From NCBI GenBank assembly GCA_041746105.1, contig JBGTHP010000034.1, positions 1 through 38,561 on the forward strand: DNA of 38,561 nt, in the 5' to 3' direction. This DNA comes from JBFHRE01 sp041746105 (lineage in GTDB: Bacteria > Actinomycetota > Acidimicrobiia > Spongiisociales > ZC4RG35). Made by a program: the position numbers and the translations under genes. Of this stretch, positions 24,339 through 33,869 are shown one piece after another. Below the pieces are notes generated by a model that saw only the letters and a list, made by a program, of their open reading frames with translations, searched no databases and was not told where the DNA came from. The number at the start of each line of letters is the position of its first letter. The first letter of the stretch is position 1.

Positions 24339-24641
24339 ATGAAAGAGTCAAAGGGACACGAAGACAACGGTTACAAAGTTCTGAATGGCTGGCGAGTTGG
24401 TCAGACACCAGACGAATCAACGACGCGATCTGGGCTGCTGGTTCCGGCCGGCACCAAAGATGGAAGCGATGCTCTCGCTCTTGTCGACGTTCGAACCGGG
24501 CAACGGTTCTGGGCGGTTCCGAGCGGTGCATGGCGGTTCATCTGGCCACCCAGCGGGAAGCCGGTCGTGGCAGTTCGGGAGTCTCAAATCATCGCAGAAG
24601 AGGAACTCGAGCACGTCGCCGCAGAAGGCCAATACCTCTGA
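24339..24641 (+). CDS. Hypothetical protein
   Basis: About 100 residues from ATG 24339 (MKESKGHEDNGYKVLNGWR). The composition is protein-like, with LLVPAGTKDGSDALALVDVRTGQRFWAVPSG, and an acidic C-terminus (AEEELEHVAAEGQYL), but no family is recognised. An alternative ATG lies at 24306. It sits between the sigma-factor operon and hflX on the same strand. Confidence 0.45.
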   Translation: MKESKGHEDNGYKVLNGWRVGQTPDESTTRSGLLVPAGTKDGSDALALVDVRTGQRFWAVPSGAWRFIWPPSGKPVVAVRESQIIAEEELEHVAAEGQYL

Positions 24642-24707
24642 GCTTCCACCACTCACCGCGCCAAAAAATCGACGCTGTTTGTCGTCGAGCCGGGGTAGCT
24701 TGATCCC

Positions 24708-26021
24708 GTGACCCAAGAACATCAAGCAAGAGGGCGCCGCCGCCTCACAGCCACCGTCACCGACCTAGAAATCCGGATCCAACGCGCTTTCCTCGTGGGC
24801 GTGCAATTCCCCGACATGAACGTCGACGACGCCGAGCGATCGCTGCAAGAATTGGCACTGCTGACCGATACCTCGGGATCCGACCCCGTCGACTCCGAGT
24901 TGGTGAGACGACATTCACCCGACCCTGCAACTTTTCTCGGAAGCGGGAAGGTCGCAGAACTGGCCGAGCTGACAACTGCGCTCGACATCGACGTGGTCGT
25001 ATTCGACAATGTGCTGAGCCCTGCCCAACAACGCAACCTGCACAAACTCTTTGGGTGCGACGTGGTGGATCGGGAAGCCTTGATCCTGGACATCTTCGCC
25101 CAGCACGCCAAATCGCGTGAAGGGGCACTCCAGGTGGAACTGGCATTGTTGCGCTACAACCTGCCCCGGCTCCGCGGCAAGGGCAAGTCTCTTTCACAGC
25201 AGGGTTACGGCGTCCTCGCCCGCGGACCAGGTGAGACCAAACTCGAAACCGACCGGCGACGGATTCTGACCAGGATCGCCAAGCTCGAACGCGAACTCGT
25301 CGCGCTCACCAAGACCAGGGCCACCCAGAGCCGGGCCCGCAAGAGAGCTGCGATCCCCCAGGTGACGTTGGTGGGATATACCAACGCCGGCAAGTCAACG
25401 CTCCTCAATCGAATGACAGAGGCCGAGGTGCTTGCCGAGAACCGGCTTTTCTCAACCCTGGACTCAACCGTGCGAAAAACCACTTTGCCAGAAGGTGGAA
25501 TGGTGCTCCTGTCTGACACCGTTGGTTTTGTGCGACGCCTCCCTCATCACCTCGTCGAAGCGTTCCGTTCGACGCTCGACGATGTCAAAGACGCCGACCT
25601 CCTGCTTCACCTTGTCGATGCCTCCGACCCCGACCCGCTCGGCCAGATCGCGGCCGTGAGGGAAGTGCTCTACGAGATCGGCGCCTCCGAGACCCCGGAG
25701 CAGCTGGTCCTGAACAAGATCGACGCAGTCGATGAGGTGGCCTTGAACAGGCTCAGGAATATGTTCCCTGACGCGATCGCCATATCGGCCGCGACCGGCG
25801 CAGGAATCGACGGCCTACTGACGAACCTGGCGCAGCTACTCGATTCGAAACGAGTGACCATGCATCTCCAGATCCCGTACGAGCGAGGTGATGTGGTGGC
25901 GGCGGCCCATCGACGAGGGTCCGTGATCGCCGAAAAACACGACGATTCTTCTGTCACCATGGATGTCAGGTTGAGTGAGGCCGACGGCGCGTTTTTTGAG
26001 GAGTTTCGGAGCGAGAGCTAA
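24708..26021 (+). CDS. hflX: Ribosome-associated GTPase HflX
   Basis: A 437-residue GTPase that binds the 50S subunit and rescues or splits stalled ribosomes. The N-terminal HflX domain (about 25-190) includes FLGSGKVAEL, VVFDNVLSPAQQRNL and the glycine-rich GPGETKLETDRR. The G domain has G1 GYTNAGKST (223-231), G3 DTVGF and G4 NKID. Length fits actinobacterial HflX. The start is GTG 24708, 6 nt after a TAGCTT box (24696-24701), suggesting a leaderless mRNA. The 3' end overlaps the opposite ppgK by 4 bp. Confidence 0.93.
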   Translation: MTQEHQARGRRRLTATVTDLEIRIQRAFLVGVQFPDMNVDDAERSLQELALLTDTSGSDPVDSELVRRHSPDPATFLGSGKVAELAELTTALDIDVVVFDNVLSPAQQRNLHKLFGCDVVDREALILDIFAQHAKSREGALQVELALLRYNLPRLRGKGKSLSQQGYGVLARGPGETKLETDRRRILTRIAKLERELVALTKTRATQSRARKRAAIPQVTLVGYTNAGKSTLLNRMTEAEVLAENRLFSTLDSTVRKTTLPEGGMVLLSDTVGFVRRLPHHLVEAFRSTLDDVKDADLLLHLVDASDPDPLGQIAAVREVLYEIGASETPEQLVLNKIDAVDEVALNRLRNMFPDAIAISAATGAGIDGLLTNLAQLLDSKRVTMHLQIPYERGDVVAAAHRRGSVIAEKHDDSSVTMDVRLSEADGAFFEEFRSES

Positions 26022-26761
26022 CTCGAACGGAGTTGGGCCGCCATGGCGGCCCCAACGATCCCCGCCTCGTTCTGCAGCTCGGCGGGCATGGTCGGAACCC
26101 GAACTGTCAGGTCTGAGCCAAAACGGTCCCATTTTCTCGACACGCCGCCGCCGATGATGAAGAGATCGGGCGAGAAGAGTCGATCGAGATAATTGAGATA
26201 GGCATCCAACCGCTCCGCCCACTCTGAATAACTCAGGTCCTCGTCGTCTTTGACCCGAGCCGCCGCCCAGTCCTCCACCGATTCGTATGAACGGAAATGA
26301 AGATGCCCGAACTCGGTGTTGGGTGCGAGCACTCCGTCCATGAACATCGCCGACCCGATCCCGGTCCCGAATGTCAGCATTATGACAACACCTCCCTTTC
26401 CGCGACCCGCCCCAAACGACATCTCGGCTACACCGGCGGCGTCCGCATCGTTGACGACGGTCACCGGCAGACCCGTGGCTTTGGTCAAAAGTGCCTGCGC
26501 ATCGGTGCCGATCCACTTCTCGTCGACGTTGGCGGCGCTGAGAGTGACACCTCTCTTGACTATTGCGGGGAACGTGCATCCCACCGGTCCGGAGTAACCA
26601 AAGTGTTCGACCATCTCGACAATGACGGCCGCCACCGCGTCGGGCTCTGAAGGTTGGGGTGTCTTGATCTTGTGTCGCCCGGCAACAACCTCGCCAGTAG
26701 CTATTTCGACCAGGTTCGCCTTGATCCCCGAACCACCGATATCTATCCCGAGTACTGACAT
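26018..26761 (-). CDS. ppgK: Polyphosphate glucokinase (ROK family)
   Basis: A 247-residue kinase that phosphorylates glucose using polyphosphate (and usually ATP). It starts with the phosphate-binding motif LGIDIGGSGIKANLVE, followed by VNDADAAGVAE and the GTGIGSAMF loop. NTEFGHLHFR corresponds to the ROK glucose-binding region, and length and residues match actinobacterial PpgK. The ATG at 26761 is 7 nt after a minus-strand TAGAGT box (26774-26769), so the start is placed there rather than 21 codons upstream. It is divergent from the 6-phosphogluconate dehydrogenase gene, linking glucose entry to the pentose phosphate pathway. Confidence 0.9.
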   Translation of the reverse strand: MSVLGIDIGGSGIKANLVEIATGEVVAGRHKIKTPQPSEPDAVAAVIVEMVEHFGYSGPVGCTFPAIVKRGVTLSAANVDEKWIGTDAQALLTKATGLPVTVVNDADAAGVAEMSFGAGRGKGGVVIMLTFGTGIGSAMFMDGVLAPNTEFGHLHFRSYESVEDWAAARVKDDEDLSYSEWAERLDAYLNYLDRLFSPDLFIIGGGVSRKWDRFGSDLTVRVPTMPAELQNEAGIVGAAMAAQLRSS

Positions 26762-26826
26762 CGGCAGAACTCTAGAAGCAGTGGATCGGACTCGGTCGGT
26801 GACCCCTGGCTCTATGCTCGTCATCT

Positions 26827-28263
26827 GTGCAATCGGACATAGGACTCATCGGGCTGGCGGTCATGGGCCAGAACCTTGCCATGAACATGGCGGACCATGG
26901 CTCATCGGTCGTCGTCTACAACCGAACCGCGAGCGTTACCGAGGAGTTCATCGCCGGTCCCGCGGCGGGGATGTCGATCACCGGAGTTCAATCGGTCGAG
27001 GCACTGGTCGCCGCCTTGGCGAGCCCCCGGATAGTGATGCTCATGGTGAAAGCCGGCGGACCGGTCGACTCCGTCATCGGACAGGTCGCACCACTCCTCT
27101 CCTCAGGCGACATCATCATCGACGGCGGCAATTCCCTTTTTTCCGACACCGCCCGGCGCCATGCGGCGCTCGAATCCGAAGGCATTCTTTTTGTAGGCAG
27201 CGGCGTGTCGGGCGGGGAGGAGGGCGCCCGCTACGGCCCTTCGATCATGCCCGGCGGACATCCCGACGCCTGGCCCCACATCTCTGGGATCCTTCAAGCG
27301 ATCGCAGCCAAAGCCGACGACGGACTCCCGTGCTGTGACTGGGTAGGACCGGGGGGCGCCGGCCATTACGTCAAGATGGTCCACAACGGGATCGAATACG
27401 GCGACATGCAGGTGATTGCCGAGGCCTACGGGTTGATGCGGGCCATGGGGATGTCGCACGTCGAAATGTCCGCCACATTCGCCGAATGGAACGATGGCGT
27501 GCTCGACTCGTTCCTGATAGAGATCACAGCCGAGATCCTGGCCTATATCGACGATGACGGTTCTCCGCTGGTCGAGAAGATCCTGGACGCAGCCGGTCAG
27601 AAGGGCACAGGCAAGTGGACGGTGATCTCATCGATGGAATTGGGGCAACCCGTGACCCTCGTGGCCGAGGCCGTATTCGCGCGAGTGGTTTCCTCGTTCA
27701 AAGAACAGCGCGTGAAGGCGTCGGCGGTACTGGCCGGACCGAACACTGCACCGGTCGGATTCACCATGTCCGATCTGCGCGACGCTCTATATGCCTCCAA
27801 AATCGTGTCCTACTCGCAGGGATTCATGCTTCTGTCGGAAGCATCGCAGGAGTACGGCTGGTCCCTGGATCTGGGCCGCATCGCCTCCTTGTGGAGGGAA
27901 GGCTGCATCATTCGTGCCCGTTTTCTCGATGACATCATGAGCGCGTATCTGGGAAGTCCTGAGCTGGAGAACCTTCTGTTCGACCCGTTCTTCACCGAGG
28001 CGATCTCCTCGGCCCAGGACGGCTGGCGCCGGGTGATAGCAGGGGCAACGATGGCAGGGGTTCCAGTGCCCGCCTACTCGTCTGCCTTGGCGTTTTTTGA
28101 CGGCTACCGCTCTGAGCGGGTCTCGGCCAACCTGATCCAGGCGCAGCGCGACTATTTCGGTGCCCACACCTACGAACGGGTCGATCGCCCCCGCGGAGAA
28201 ACATTCCACACCAACTGGACCGGTGAAGGCGGCACGACCACCGCCGGCAGCTACGACGCCTAG
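26827..28263 (+). CDS. gnd: 6-phosphogluconate dehydrogenase (decarboxylating)
   Basis: A 478-residue enzyme of the oxidative pentose phosphate pathway, giving ribulose 5-phosphate, CO2 and NADPH. It has the N-terminal Rossmann motif GLAVMGQNLAMNMADHG, the signature IIDGGNSLFSDTARR, the substrate loop GSGVSGGEEGARYGPSIMPGG and catalytic KMVHNGIEYGDMQ. The C-terminal half is all-helical as expected. The start is GTG 26827, 8 nt after TATGCT (26813-26818), suggesting a leaderless mRNA. Confidence 0.94.
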   Translation: MQSDIGLIGLAVMGQNLAMNMADHGSSVVVYNRTASVTEEFIAGPAAGMSITGVQSVEALVAALASPRIVMLMVKAGGPVDSVIGQVAPLLSSGDIIIDGGNSLFSDTARRHAALESEGILFVGSGVSGGEEGARYGPSIMPGGHPDAWPHISGILQAIAAKADDGLPCCDWVGPGGAGHYVKMVHNGIEYGDMQVIAEAYGLMRAMGMSHVEMSATFAEWNDGVLDSFLIEITAEILAYIDDDGSPLVEKILDAAGQKGTGKWTVISSMELGQPVTLVAEAVFARVVSSFKEQRVKASAVLAGPNTAPVGFTMSDLRDALYASKIVSYSQGFMLLSEASQEYGWSLDLGRIASLWREGCIIRARFLDDIMSAYLGSPELENLLFDPFFTEAISSAQDGWRRVIAGATMAGVPVPAYSSALAFFDGYRSERVSANLIQAQRDYFGAHTYERVDRPRGETFHTNWTGEGGTTTAGSYDA

Positions 28264-28372
28264 GGTCGCCGTATCCCCAACCCAGGGTTCACAACCACAC
28301 CACACGTGGTCCCCAGCTCAAAGTTGGCTTTGGCGTCAACTGCTCTCGCCTCAGCCAACACGCGGTTGACGG

Positions 28373-29542
28373 TCAGTCGGAGGCGTCGGCTCGTTCGATG
28401 TCGTCCCGCTTGATGCCCAGCAGGAACAGAAGCGCATCGAGGTAGGGGACAGTGACGCTGGTGTCGGCCGCCTCTCTGACCATGGGTTTGGCGTTGAAGG
28501 CGATCCCGAACCCGGCGACCGCCAGCATGTCGATGTCATTGGCACCGTCGCCCACCGCGACCGTCTGGGCCAACGGTATGTTCTCCTCGGCACAAATCCG
28601 GCGGAGCAAATCGGCCTTGCCGGAGCGATCTATCAGTGGGCCGACAAGCTTCCCGGTCACAACACCGTCGACCATCTCCAGTTTGTTGGCGAACGCGCCG
28701 TCCAACTCCAGTTCACGGCGGAGGCGGTCGGTGAAAACATCGAACCCGCCGCTGACGATCACCACTCGCAAACCCAGTCGTTTGAGAGTGCGAATAAAAG
28801 TACGTGCCCCTGGCGTCAGCTTGATCCGCTTGGCAGCTCGTTCGATCCCCTCTGCGTCGAGACCCGCCAGTAGGGCCACACGAGCCCTGAGCGCTTCTTC
28901 GAAATCGATCTCACCGTTCATCGCCCTCGATGTGAGCGCTTGGACCTGCTCGAGCGTTCCGGCTTCTTCCGCCAGCAGTTCGATCACTTCGTTCTGGATC
29001 AAGGTGGAGTCAACATCGAGCACCACAAGCCGTTTGGCCCTCCGGAACAGTCCCTCGGCCTGGATTGCGACGTCGATTCGTTGCGTGGCGGCGGCCTCTC
29101 CAAGGCTGCGACGCATCTTTTCGAGATCGCCACCCGAGATCGCCAGTTCGAAGCTGATCACCGGTTTGGTCGAGAGACGCGCGATCCTCTCGATGTTGCC
29201 GCCGCCCGCCGCCACTGCTCTCGCAACTGCCCCGAACGCGGCGGGACCCAGCTCAGGAGCTATCAAAGTCACCACGGACTGCGGTGACTCAACTCCATCG
29301 GCATCTTCTACCACCTCGAAGTCGACTTGAAGTTCACGCTCCCAGCCATAAAAGACGAGATCTTTCACGGTGACGCTCCGTTCTGGAACCCGAATCAGGC
29401 ATCCCAGATTGAGCCGCCCCCGGACCACAACCTGCTCCACATCGATCAACTCGGCACCACCGGCGCTGAGAAGGTCCATGAGACCAGCAGTGATGCCCGG
29501 ACGGTCGCGGCCTGAAACCCGAACGAGAATTGTCGAATCCAC
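28373..29542 (-). CDS. serB: Phosphoserine phosphatase with N-terminal ACT domains
   Basis: A 389-residue HAD-family phosphatase for the last step of serine synthesis. The N-terminal half (about 3-160) has ACT-type regulatory sequence (VRVSGRDRPGITAGLMD), likely two copies. The catalytic domain starts with DVDST at 176-180 (nucleophile D176, acid/base D178) and has VVIVSGGFDVF and GDGANDIDML. The GTG at 29542 is 6 nt from a TAGCCT box on this strand. Serine made here feeds the cystathionine beta-synthase step. Confidence 0.92.
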   Translation of the reverse strand: MDSTILVRVSGRDRPGITAGLMDLLSAGGAELIDVEQVVVRGRLNLGCLIRVPERSVTVKDLVFYGWERELQVDFEVVEDADGVESPQSVVTLIAPELGPAAFGAVARAVAAGGGNIERIARLSTKPVISFELAISGGDLEKMRRSLGEAAATQRIDVAIQAEGLFRRAKRLVVLDVDSTLIQNEVIELLAEEAGTLEQVQALTSRAMNGEIDFEEALRARVALLAGLDAEGIERAAKRIKLTPGARTFIRTLKRLGLRVVIVSGGFDVFTDRLRRELELDGAFANKLEMVDGVVTGKLVGPLIDRSGKADLLRRICAEENIPLAQTVAVGDGANDIDMLAVAGFGIAFNAKPMVREAADTSVTVPYLDALLFLLGIKRDDIERADASD

Positions 29543-29680
29543 GGTCGTAGGCTACCGCTCGCCATCGAGAGCGAACCCAGGCCCCAAACCCCGACGCCTC
29601 TCGAGGCGCCGCCTGACACTCCACCCGAGGGCTCTGGCGTAGGACTTGAACCGGGCCGTCGCTATGCTCATCCACCCGCC

Positions 29681-32227
29681 ATGTCCAATCCTCATCGACT
29701 CCAAGCGACGGTTTCACCTGTCCATTACCGGATTCGGATAACCCCTGATCTCGAGCGAGCCGTCTTCACCGGCACGGTGTCGATAGATCTCGAAGTGAAT
29801 GAGGGAACTGCCGAATTCGAGGTCCATGCACTCGATCTCGAGCTCAGCTCGGTAGATTTCACCCAGAACGGCGTCACCGTCCAACCGACCGTAACTCACG
29901 TCGCCGAGTACCAGAGGGTCAGGCTCGACCTCCCAAACAAAGCGGTACCGGGTCCCGCAAGACTCGACGTGGTTTTCTCCGGAACCTTGAACGACCTCCT
30001 TGTCGGCTTCTACAAGTCGACCTACATCGACGGTGACGGCACAGAACAAACGATTGCCACCACCCAGTTCGAATCAACCGACGCTCGCCGGGCCTTTCCC
30101 TGCTTCGACGAACCATCTTTCAAAGCGACTTTTGGGGTGACGCTGGTGGTGCCAGACCATCTGATGGCGATCTCCAATTACCCGGAAGCCGACCGCCAAT
30201 CTGCCGGAGATAGCCTGGTCGCCATCACTTTCGAAGACACCATGAAGATGTCGACCTATCTCGTCGCCTTCGTCATCGGTCCATTCGAAGCCACCGAGGC
30301 GGTCGTGGTCAACGGTGTACCGGTGAGGGTGGTGGTCCCAAGGGGGCGCCTCGAAATGGCTTCCTTCGCCCTCGATTCTGCCGCATTCGCCCTGGACTAC
30401 CTCTCTGAGTATTACGGCATTCCCTACCCGGGCAGAAAGCTCGACAACGTCGCCATCCCCGACTTCGCATTCGGGGCGATGGAGAACCTTGGGTGTGTCA
30501 CCTATCGCGAATCGGCCCTGCTGCTCGACCAGGCCAACTCGAGCCAGGCCGAACGGTTGCGGGTGATGGACGTCATCGGCCATGAACTGGCGCACATGTG
30601 GTTCGGGGACCTCGTAACGATGGAGTGGTGGGACGGCATCTGGCTCAATGAGGCATTCGCAACCTTCATGGAGATGAAGGCGACCGATGCCGCCCGACCC
30701 GATTGGAAGCGGTGGCTCTCTTTCGGCGCAGAAGAGCGCCCTTGGGCATTCGGGACGGACTCTTTGCACACTTCGCGCCCGGTGGAATTCGAGGTCGAGT
30801 CACCAGCCGATGCGAATGCGATGTTCGACGCCCTCACGTACGGCAAGGGTTCGTCGGTGCTCAGGATGATGGAGCAGTTCATCGGCGAGGAAGCTTTTCG
30901 TGAAGGGGTCGGTGCCTATCTGAATCAACACATGCATGCGAACACCGTCACCGACGACCTGTGGAGGGGTTTGGAGTCCGCATCGGATGTGGCAGTCCGC
31001 GAGGTCATGAACCCGTGGATCCATCAGCGGGGTTATCCACAAATCGATGTCAAGGTTTCTGGGGCGTCGATCCAACTCGAACAGCGAAGATACCTGGCGA
31101 TTCCGGACGAGACCGATACAACGCTCTGGCCGGTGCCGTTGAAGATTCGCGGTTCTGCGGCCGGCAAACCATTCGAGACCAACCTCCTCTTCGACACACC
31201 CGGAACGTCCATACCCCTAGAAACAACGCCAGATTTCGTCGTAGCCAACGCCGGGGGCCATGGTTACTTCAGAGTCCGTTATCAACCGGCGACGTTGGAA
31301 TCGCTTCTCGACCGACTCGATCAACTCGACGATCTCGAACGCTTCTGCCTGCTCGACGACACATGGGCTTTTGTCGAGTCGGGCGAGAGCGAGATCGGCC
31401 ACTTTTTGGCATTGGCGGACGCCTACCGAGAAGAGACCGAGCTGTCGATATATCAGAGACTCTTGCGACACATCGACAAGGTCGGCCACCACCTGATAGA
31501 TGACGAAATCCGACCCCAGTTCGAGAAGTGGGTCGCATATCTGCTGCAACCGGCTTTCGACCGGCTGACGTGGGACCACAAACCCGACGACACCGATCTG
31601 ACACGCCGGCTTCGCGGTCAATTGGTGGGAGCGCTAGGTCGACTGGCTTCTGTCGACGAGGTCATCGCCAACTCACAGAGAATTGGGCTGGCCTGGTTGT
31701 CCGATCCAAATGGCCTCGACCCCGACGTGGCCCAGGCCTCGGTGGTGACGCTGGCGACCACCAAGGGCGACGAGTTGTGGGATTCGCTGTGGGAAGCCTA
31801 CGAAGAGACCGACAATCCTCAGCGCCAATTGAGGGTCTTGCACGCCATTGCGTCCGCCGGGTTCGAAACCACGATCGACGCAACCATCGACGCGTTGCTG
31901 GGTGGACAGATCAGGTCACAGGATGCGGCATGGGTCAGCGGCGAGCTCCTGGCGTCAAAACGCAACGGATCACACAGCTGGAGTCGGATCCGTTCTCAAT
32001 GGAACGAGATCACGGCAAAAATGCCATCCATGACTCTGTATCGCATGCTGGAGGGACTTCCGGCCTTGTCGGAACCGACGGTGGCCGCCGACGTGAAGGC
32101 CTTCTTTGCCGAGACCAAGGTGCCCGCGGCAGAACGCGCACTGTCACAACAGTTGGAACGGCTTCAGATCAACCAGAATCTGCGGAGCGGGCAAAAGGCT
32201 GCTGCCAGCGACTTCTTCGCCGGATGA
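29681..32227 (+). CDS. pepN: M1 family aminopeptidase (PepN-like)
   Basis: An 848-residue zinc metallopeptidase removing N-terminal residues from peptides. The exopeptidase motif GAMEN is at 265-269, and the zinc site is HELAH at 301-305 with the third ligand E324 (NEAF). The beta-rich N-terminal domain and helical ERAP1-like C-terminal domain (about 520-840) complete the fold; length fits actinobacterial aminopeptidase N. A TATGCT box (29664-29669) lies 11 nt before the ATG, giving at most a very short leader. The gene ends about 60 bp from rplL, converging at a shared terminator hairpin. Confidence 0.93.
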   Translation: MSNPHRLQATVSPVHYRIRITPDLERAVFTGTVSIDLEVNEGTAEFEVHALDLELSSVDFTQNGVTVQPTVTHVAEYQRVRLDLPNKAVPGPARLDVVFSGTLNDLLVGFYKSTYIDGDGTEQTIATTQFESTDARRAFPCFDEPSFKATFGVTLVVPDHLMAISNYPEADRQSAGDSLVAITFEDTMKMSTYLVAFVIGPFEATEAVVVNGVPVRVVVPRGRLEMASFALDSAAFALDYLSEYYGIPYPGRKLDNVAIPDFAFGAMENLGCVTYRESALLLDQANSSQAERLRVMDVIGHELAHMWFGDLVTMEWWDGIWLNEAFATFMEMKATDAARPDWKRWLSFGAEERPWAFGTDSLHTSRPVEFEVESPADANAMFDALTYGKGSSVLRMMEQFIGEEAFREGVGAYLNQHMHANTVTDDLWRGLESASDVAVREVMNPWIHQRGYPQIDVKVSGASIQLEQRRYLAIPDETDTTLWPVPLKIRGSAAGKPFETNLLFDTPGTSIPLETTPDFVVANAGGHGYFRVRYQPATLESLLDRLDQLDDLERFCLLDDTWAFVESGESEIGHFLALADAYREETELSIYQRLLRHIDKVGHHLIDDEIRPQFEKWVAYLLQPAFDRLTWDHKPDDTDLTRRLRGQLVGALGRLASVDEVIANSQRIGLAWLSDPNGLDPDVAQASVVTLATTKGDELWDSLWEAYEETDNPQRQLRVLHAIASAGFETTIDATIDALLGGQIRSQDAAWVSGELLASKRNGSHSWSRIRSQWNEITAKMPSMTLYRMLEGLPALSEPTVAADVKAFFAETKVPAAERALSQQLERLQINQNLRSGQKAAASDFFAG

Positions 32228-32236
32228 TCAAACAAA

Positions 32237-32265
32237 AGTGGAGCCGGCGATCCGCCGGCTCCACT
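32237..32265 (-). terminator. Intrinsic terminator of the rplJL operon
   Basis: AGTGGAGCCGGCG and CGCCGGCTCCACT form a 13-bp perfect stem with loop ATC. On the minus strand it is followed by TTTTGTTTG, so it terminates transcription from rplL; being symmetrical it may also slow transcription from pepN. Confidence 0.85.
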
Positions 32266-32287
32266 CGATCGACAGTTTTCGATCTGG

Positions 32288-32677
32288 TTACTTGAGTTCG
32301 ACCTTGGCGCCGGCACCTTCGAGCTGAGCCTTGGCTTTCTCGGCGGTCTCTTTGTCGACACCTTCCAACACGGCCTTGGGGGACGCATCGACGAGGTCTT
32401 TTGCTTCTTTGAGGCCAAGGCTGGTCAGGGCCCTGACTTCCTTGATGACCTTGATCTTCTCGGCGCCTGCTTCGAGCAGCATGACGCTGAACTCGTCCTG
32501 CTCCTCGGCAGCAGGTGCTTCAGCACCCGCAGCCCCACCGGCGGCGACGGCCACAGCCATCGGAGCGGCGGCGGTGACGTCAAAGCGCTCTTCGAACGCA
32601 TCCAGGAAATCCTTCAGTTCGAGAACCGTCATCTCCTCGAAAACGCTCAACAATTCATCGGTCTTCATCTTTGCCAT
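32288..32677 (-). CDS. rplL: 50S ribosomal protein L7/L12
   Basis: A 129-residue stalk protein that recruits translational GTPases. It shows the N-terminal dimerisation region (ELLSVFEEMTVLELKDFLDAFEE), an Ala/Gly/Pro-rich hinge, and the C-terminal domain (KIKVIKEVRALTSLGLKEAKDLVD). The ATG at 32677 is chosen over 32683 because AGGAGG lies 7 nt before it; the upstream ATG abuts the ribosome site. It starts 2 nt after the rplJ stop. Confidence 0.95.
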   Translation of the reverse strand: MAKMKTDELLSVFEEMTVLELKDFLDAFEERFDVTAAAPMAVAVAAGGAAGAEAPAAEEQDEFSVMLLEAGAEKIKVIKEVRALTSLGLKEAKDLVDASPKAVLEGVDKETAEKAKAQLEGAGAKVELK

Positions 32678-32679
32678 GG

Positions 32680-33393
32680 TCATTCCTCCTCGGCCGAGTC
32701 GGCCGGCTCATCAGTTTCGGTTTTGTCCTCTGCAACCTCGGATGTTTCCTCGGCGGGGGCGTCCACTGCCTCCGTCACTGGTTCGTCATGAGAGGCCGAC
32801 GGTTCGTCCTGAGCAGCGGCAGCCTGTGGCGGCTCTGGCTCTATCGGAACGACCGGCTCTGGCTCGGCATCGTCCGACGACGACTTCTTGTCGAGCAGTT
32901 GCGAGAACACGGTTGCGGCGTTGCGGGTGAACGAGGCCATGAGCCCTGCCGTCTTGAACAACGGAGCTTTGGCGGCACCGGCGATTTTCGCCAGCAGCAC
33001 TTCGCGCGGCTCGACATCGGCCAGGGCCTTGATGTCCTCCGGTCGTATCACCTTGCCGGAAAGGACGCCCGCCTTCAAGACGAGGCTCTCGTTCTCCTTG
33101 TTGAGATCACGCAGCACCTTCGCCGTTGCCACCGGATCGGTCCGGGCGAAAGCGATGGCGGATGGACCGACCAACGCTTCGGTGAGGGCGTCGAGCCCGA
33201 GCTCGTCACTCGCTCTGCGGGCGAGGGACATCTTCACCACTTTGTAGTCGGCACCGCTCTCCCTGAGGGATCGCCGCAAGGCGCTGATCTGCTTGACCGA
33301 GAGTCCTCGGAACTCGGTGACGAACACCGCCTCCGAAGCCTCGATCCGTTCCTTGATCTCCGCAACTGCCGCGACCTTCTCTGGTCTGGGCAT
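32680..33393 (-). CDS. rplJ: 50S ribosomal protein L10 with long acidic C-terminal extension
   Basis: A 237-residue stalk-base protein that binds 23S rRNA and L7/L12 dimers. The first 175 or so residues are a normal L10 (PEKVAAVAEIKERIEAS, FRGLSVKQISALRR and onward to FSQLLDKK). A tail of about 60 residues follows that is almost entirely Glu, Asp, Pro, Ala, Ser and Thr, longer than in most bacteria. The ATG at 33393 has GAGGAG upstream. Expression is probably controlled by the L10 leader upstream. Confidence 0.94.
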   Translation of the reverse strand: MPRPEKVAAVAEIKERIEASEAVFVTEFRGLSVKQISALRRSLRESGADYKVVKMSLARRASDELGLDALTEALVGPSAIAFARTDPVATAKVLRDLNKENESLVLKAGVLSGKVIRPEDIKALADVEPREVLLAKIAGAAKAPLFKTAGLMASFTRNAATVFSQLLDKKSSSDDAEPEPVVPIEPEPPQAAAAQDEPSASHDEPVTEAVDAPAEETSEVAEDKTETDEPADSAEEE

Positions 33394-33419
33394 GTTTTCT
33401 CCTCTTCCACTCCAACACA

Positions 33420-33541
33420 ACAGCCCCTACGAGAAGAGCCCCTCGGCGCGTGACCAGGGGCTCGTTTGAGCGGACCTAACGCGGGTGGGACGAACCCATT
33501 GAGCATGAAGCGCCTGCGGTCTCTGGCCGAGGATTGAAGTT
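33420..33541 (-). ncRNA. L10 leader (autoregulatory 5' UTR of rplJL)
   Basis: The 5' UTR carries the segment AGAGACCGCAGGCGCTTCAT (about 33524-33505), resembling the conserved L10-binding motif of the L10 leader family. Downstream is a hairpin with arms GAGCCCCT and AGGGGCTC (33463-33436), followed by TTCTC, a plausible attenuator shortly before the ribosome site. L10-L12 binding to such leaders is known to repress rplJL. A promoter candidate is TTGGTA (33578-33573) and TATTCT (33553-33548) with a 19-nt spacer. Confidence 0.6.
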
Positions 33542-33869
33542 GTGGAAAGAATAGACCATCGAGGCAGCCTCCTACCAATCGGGACTCATGCAAATCGGGA
33601 ATAGTTCAACCTTGCCATTTTTTCCCTGGACGCAGAGGCTCTGGTGCGCGACACTTGTCTCAGGTCAGGGGGTCTTCGGAAGAACCTGGACGGGTTACCA
33701 CAGACCGCTACCCGTCCACTCCTCCGGGACCGAGCGAAATGGACCGTCGAGTCGATCAGCTGGAGCAGTCCCTACCCTGCTCCTTTAATGCAATCGGCTC
33801 GATTAGAAGGTGAACCTGGCATACCGGGTCTGGTTCGCTCCCCGTGAGCCCGGGGACCCCCTCAACCGG

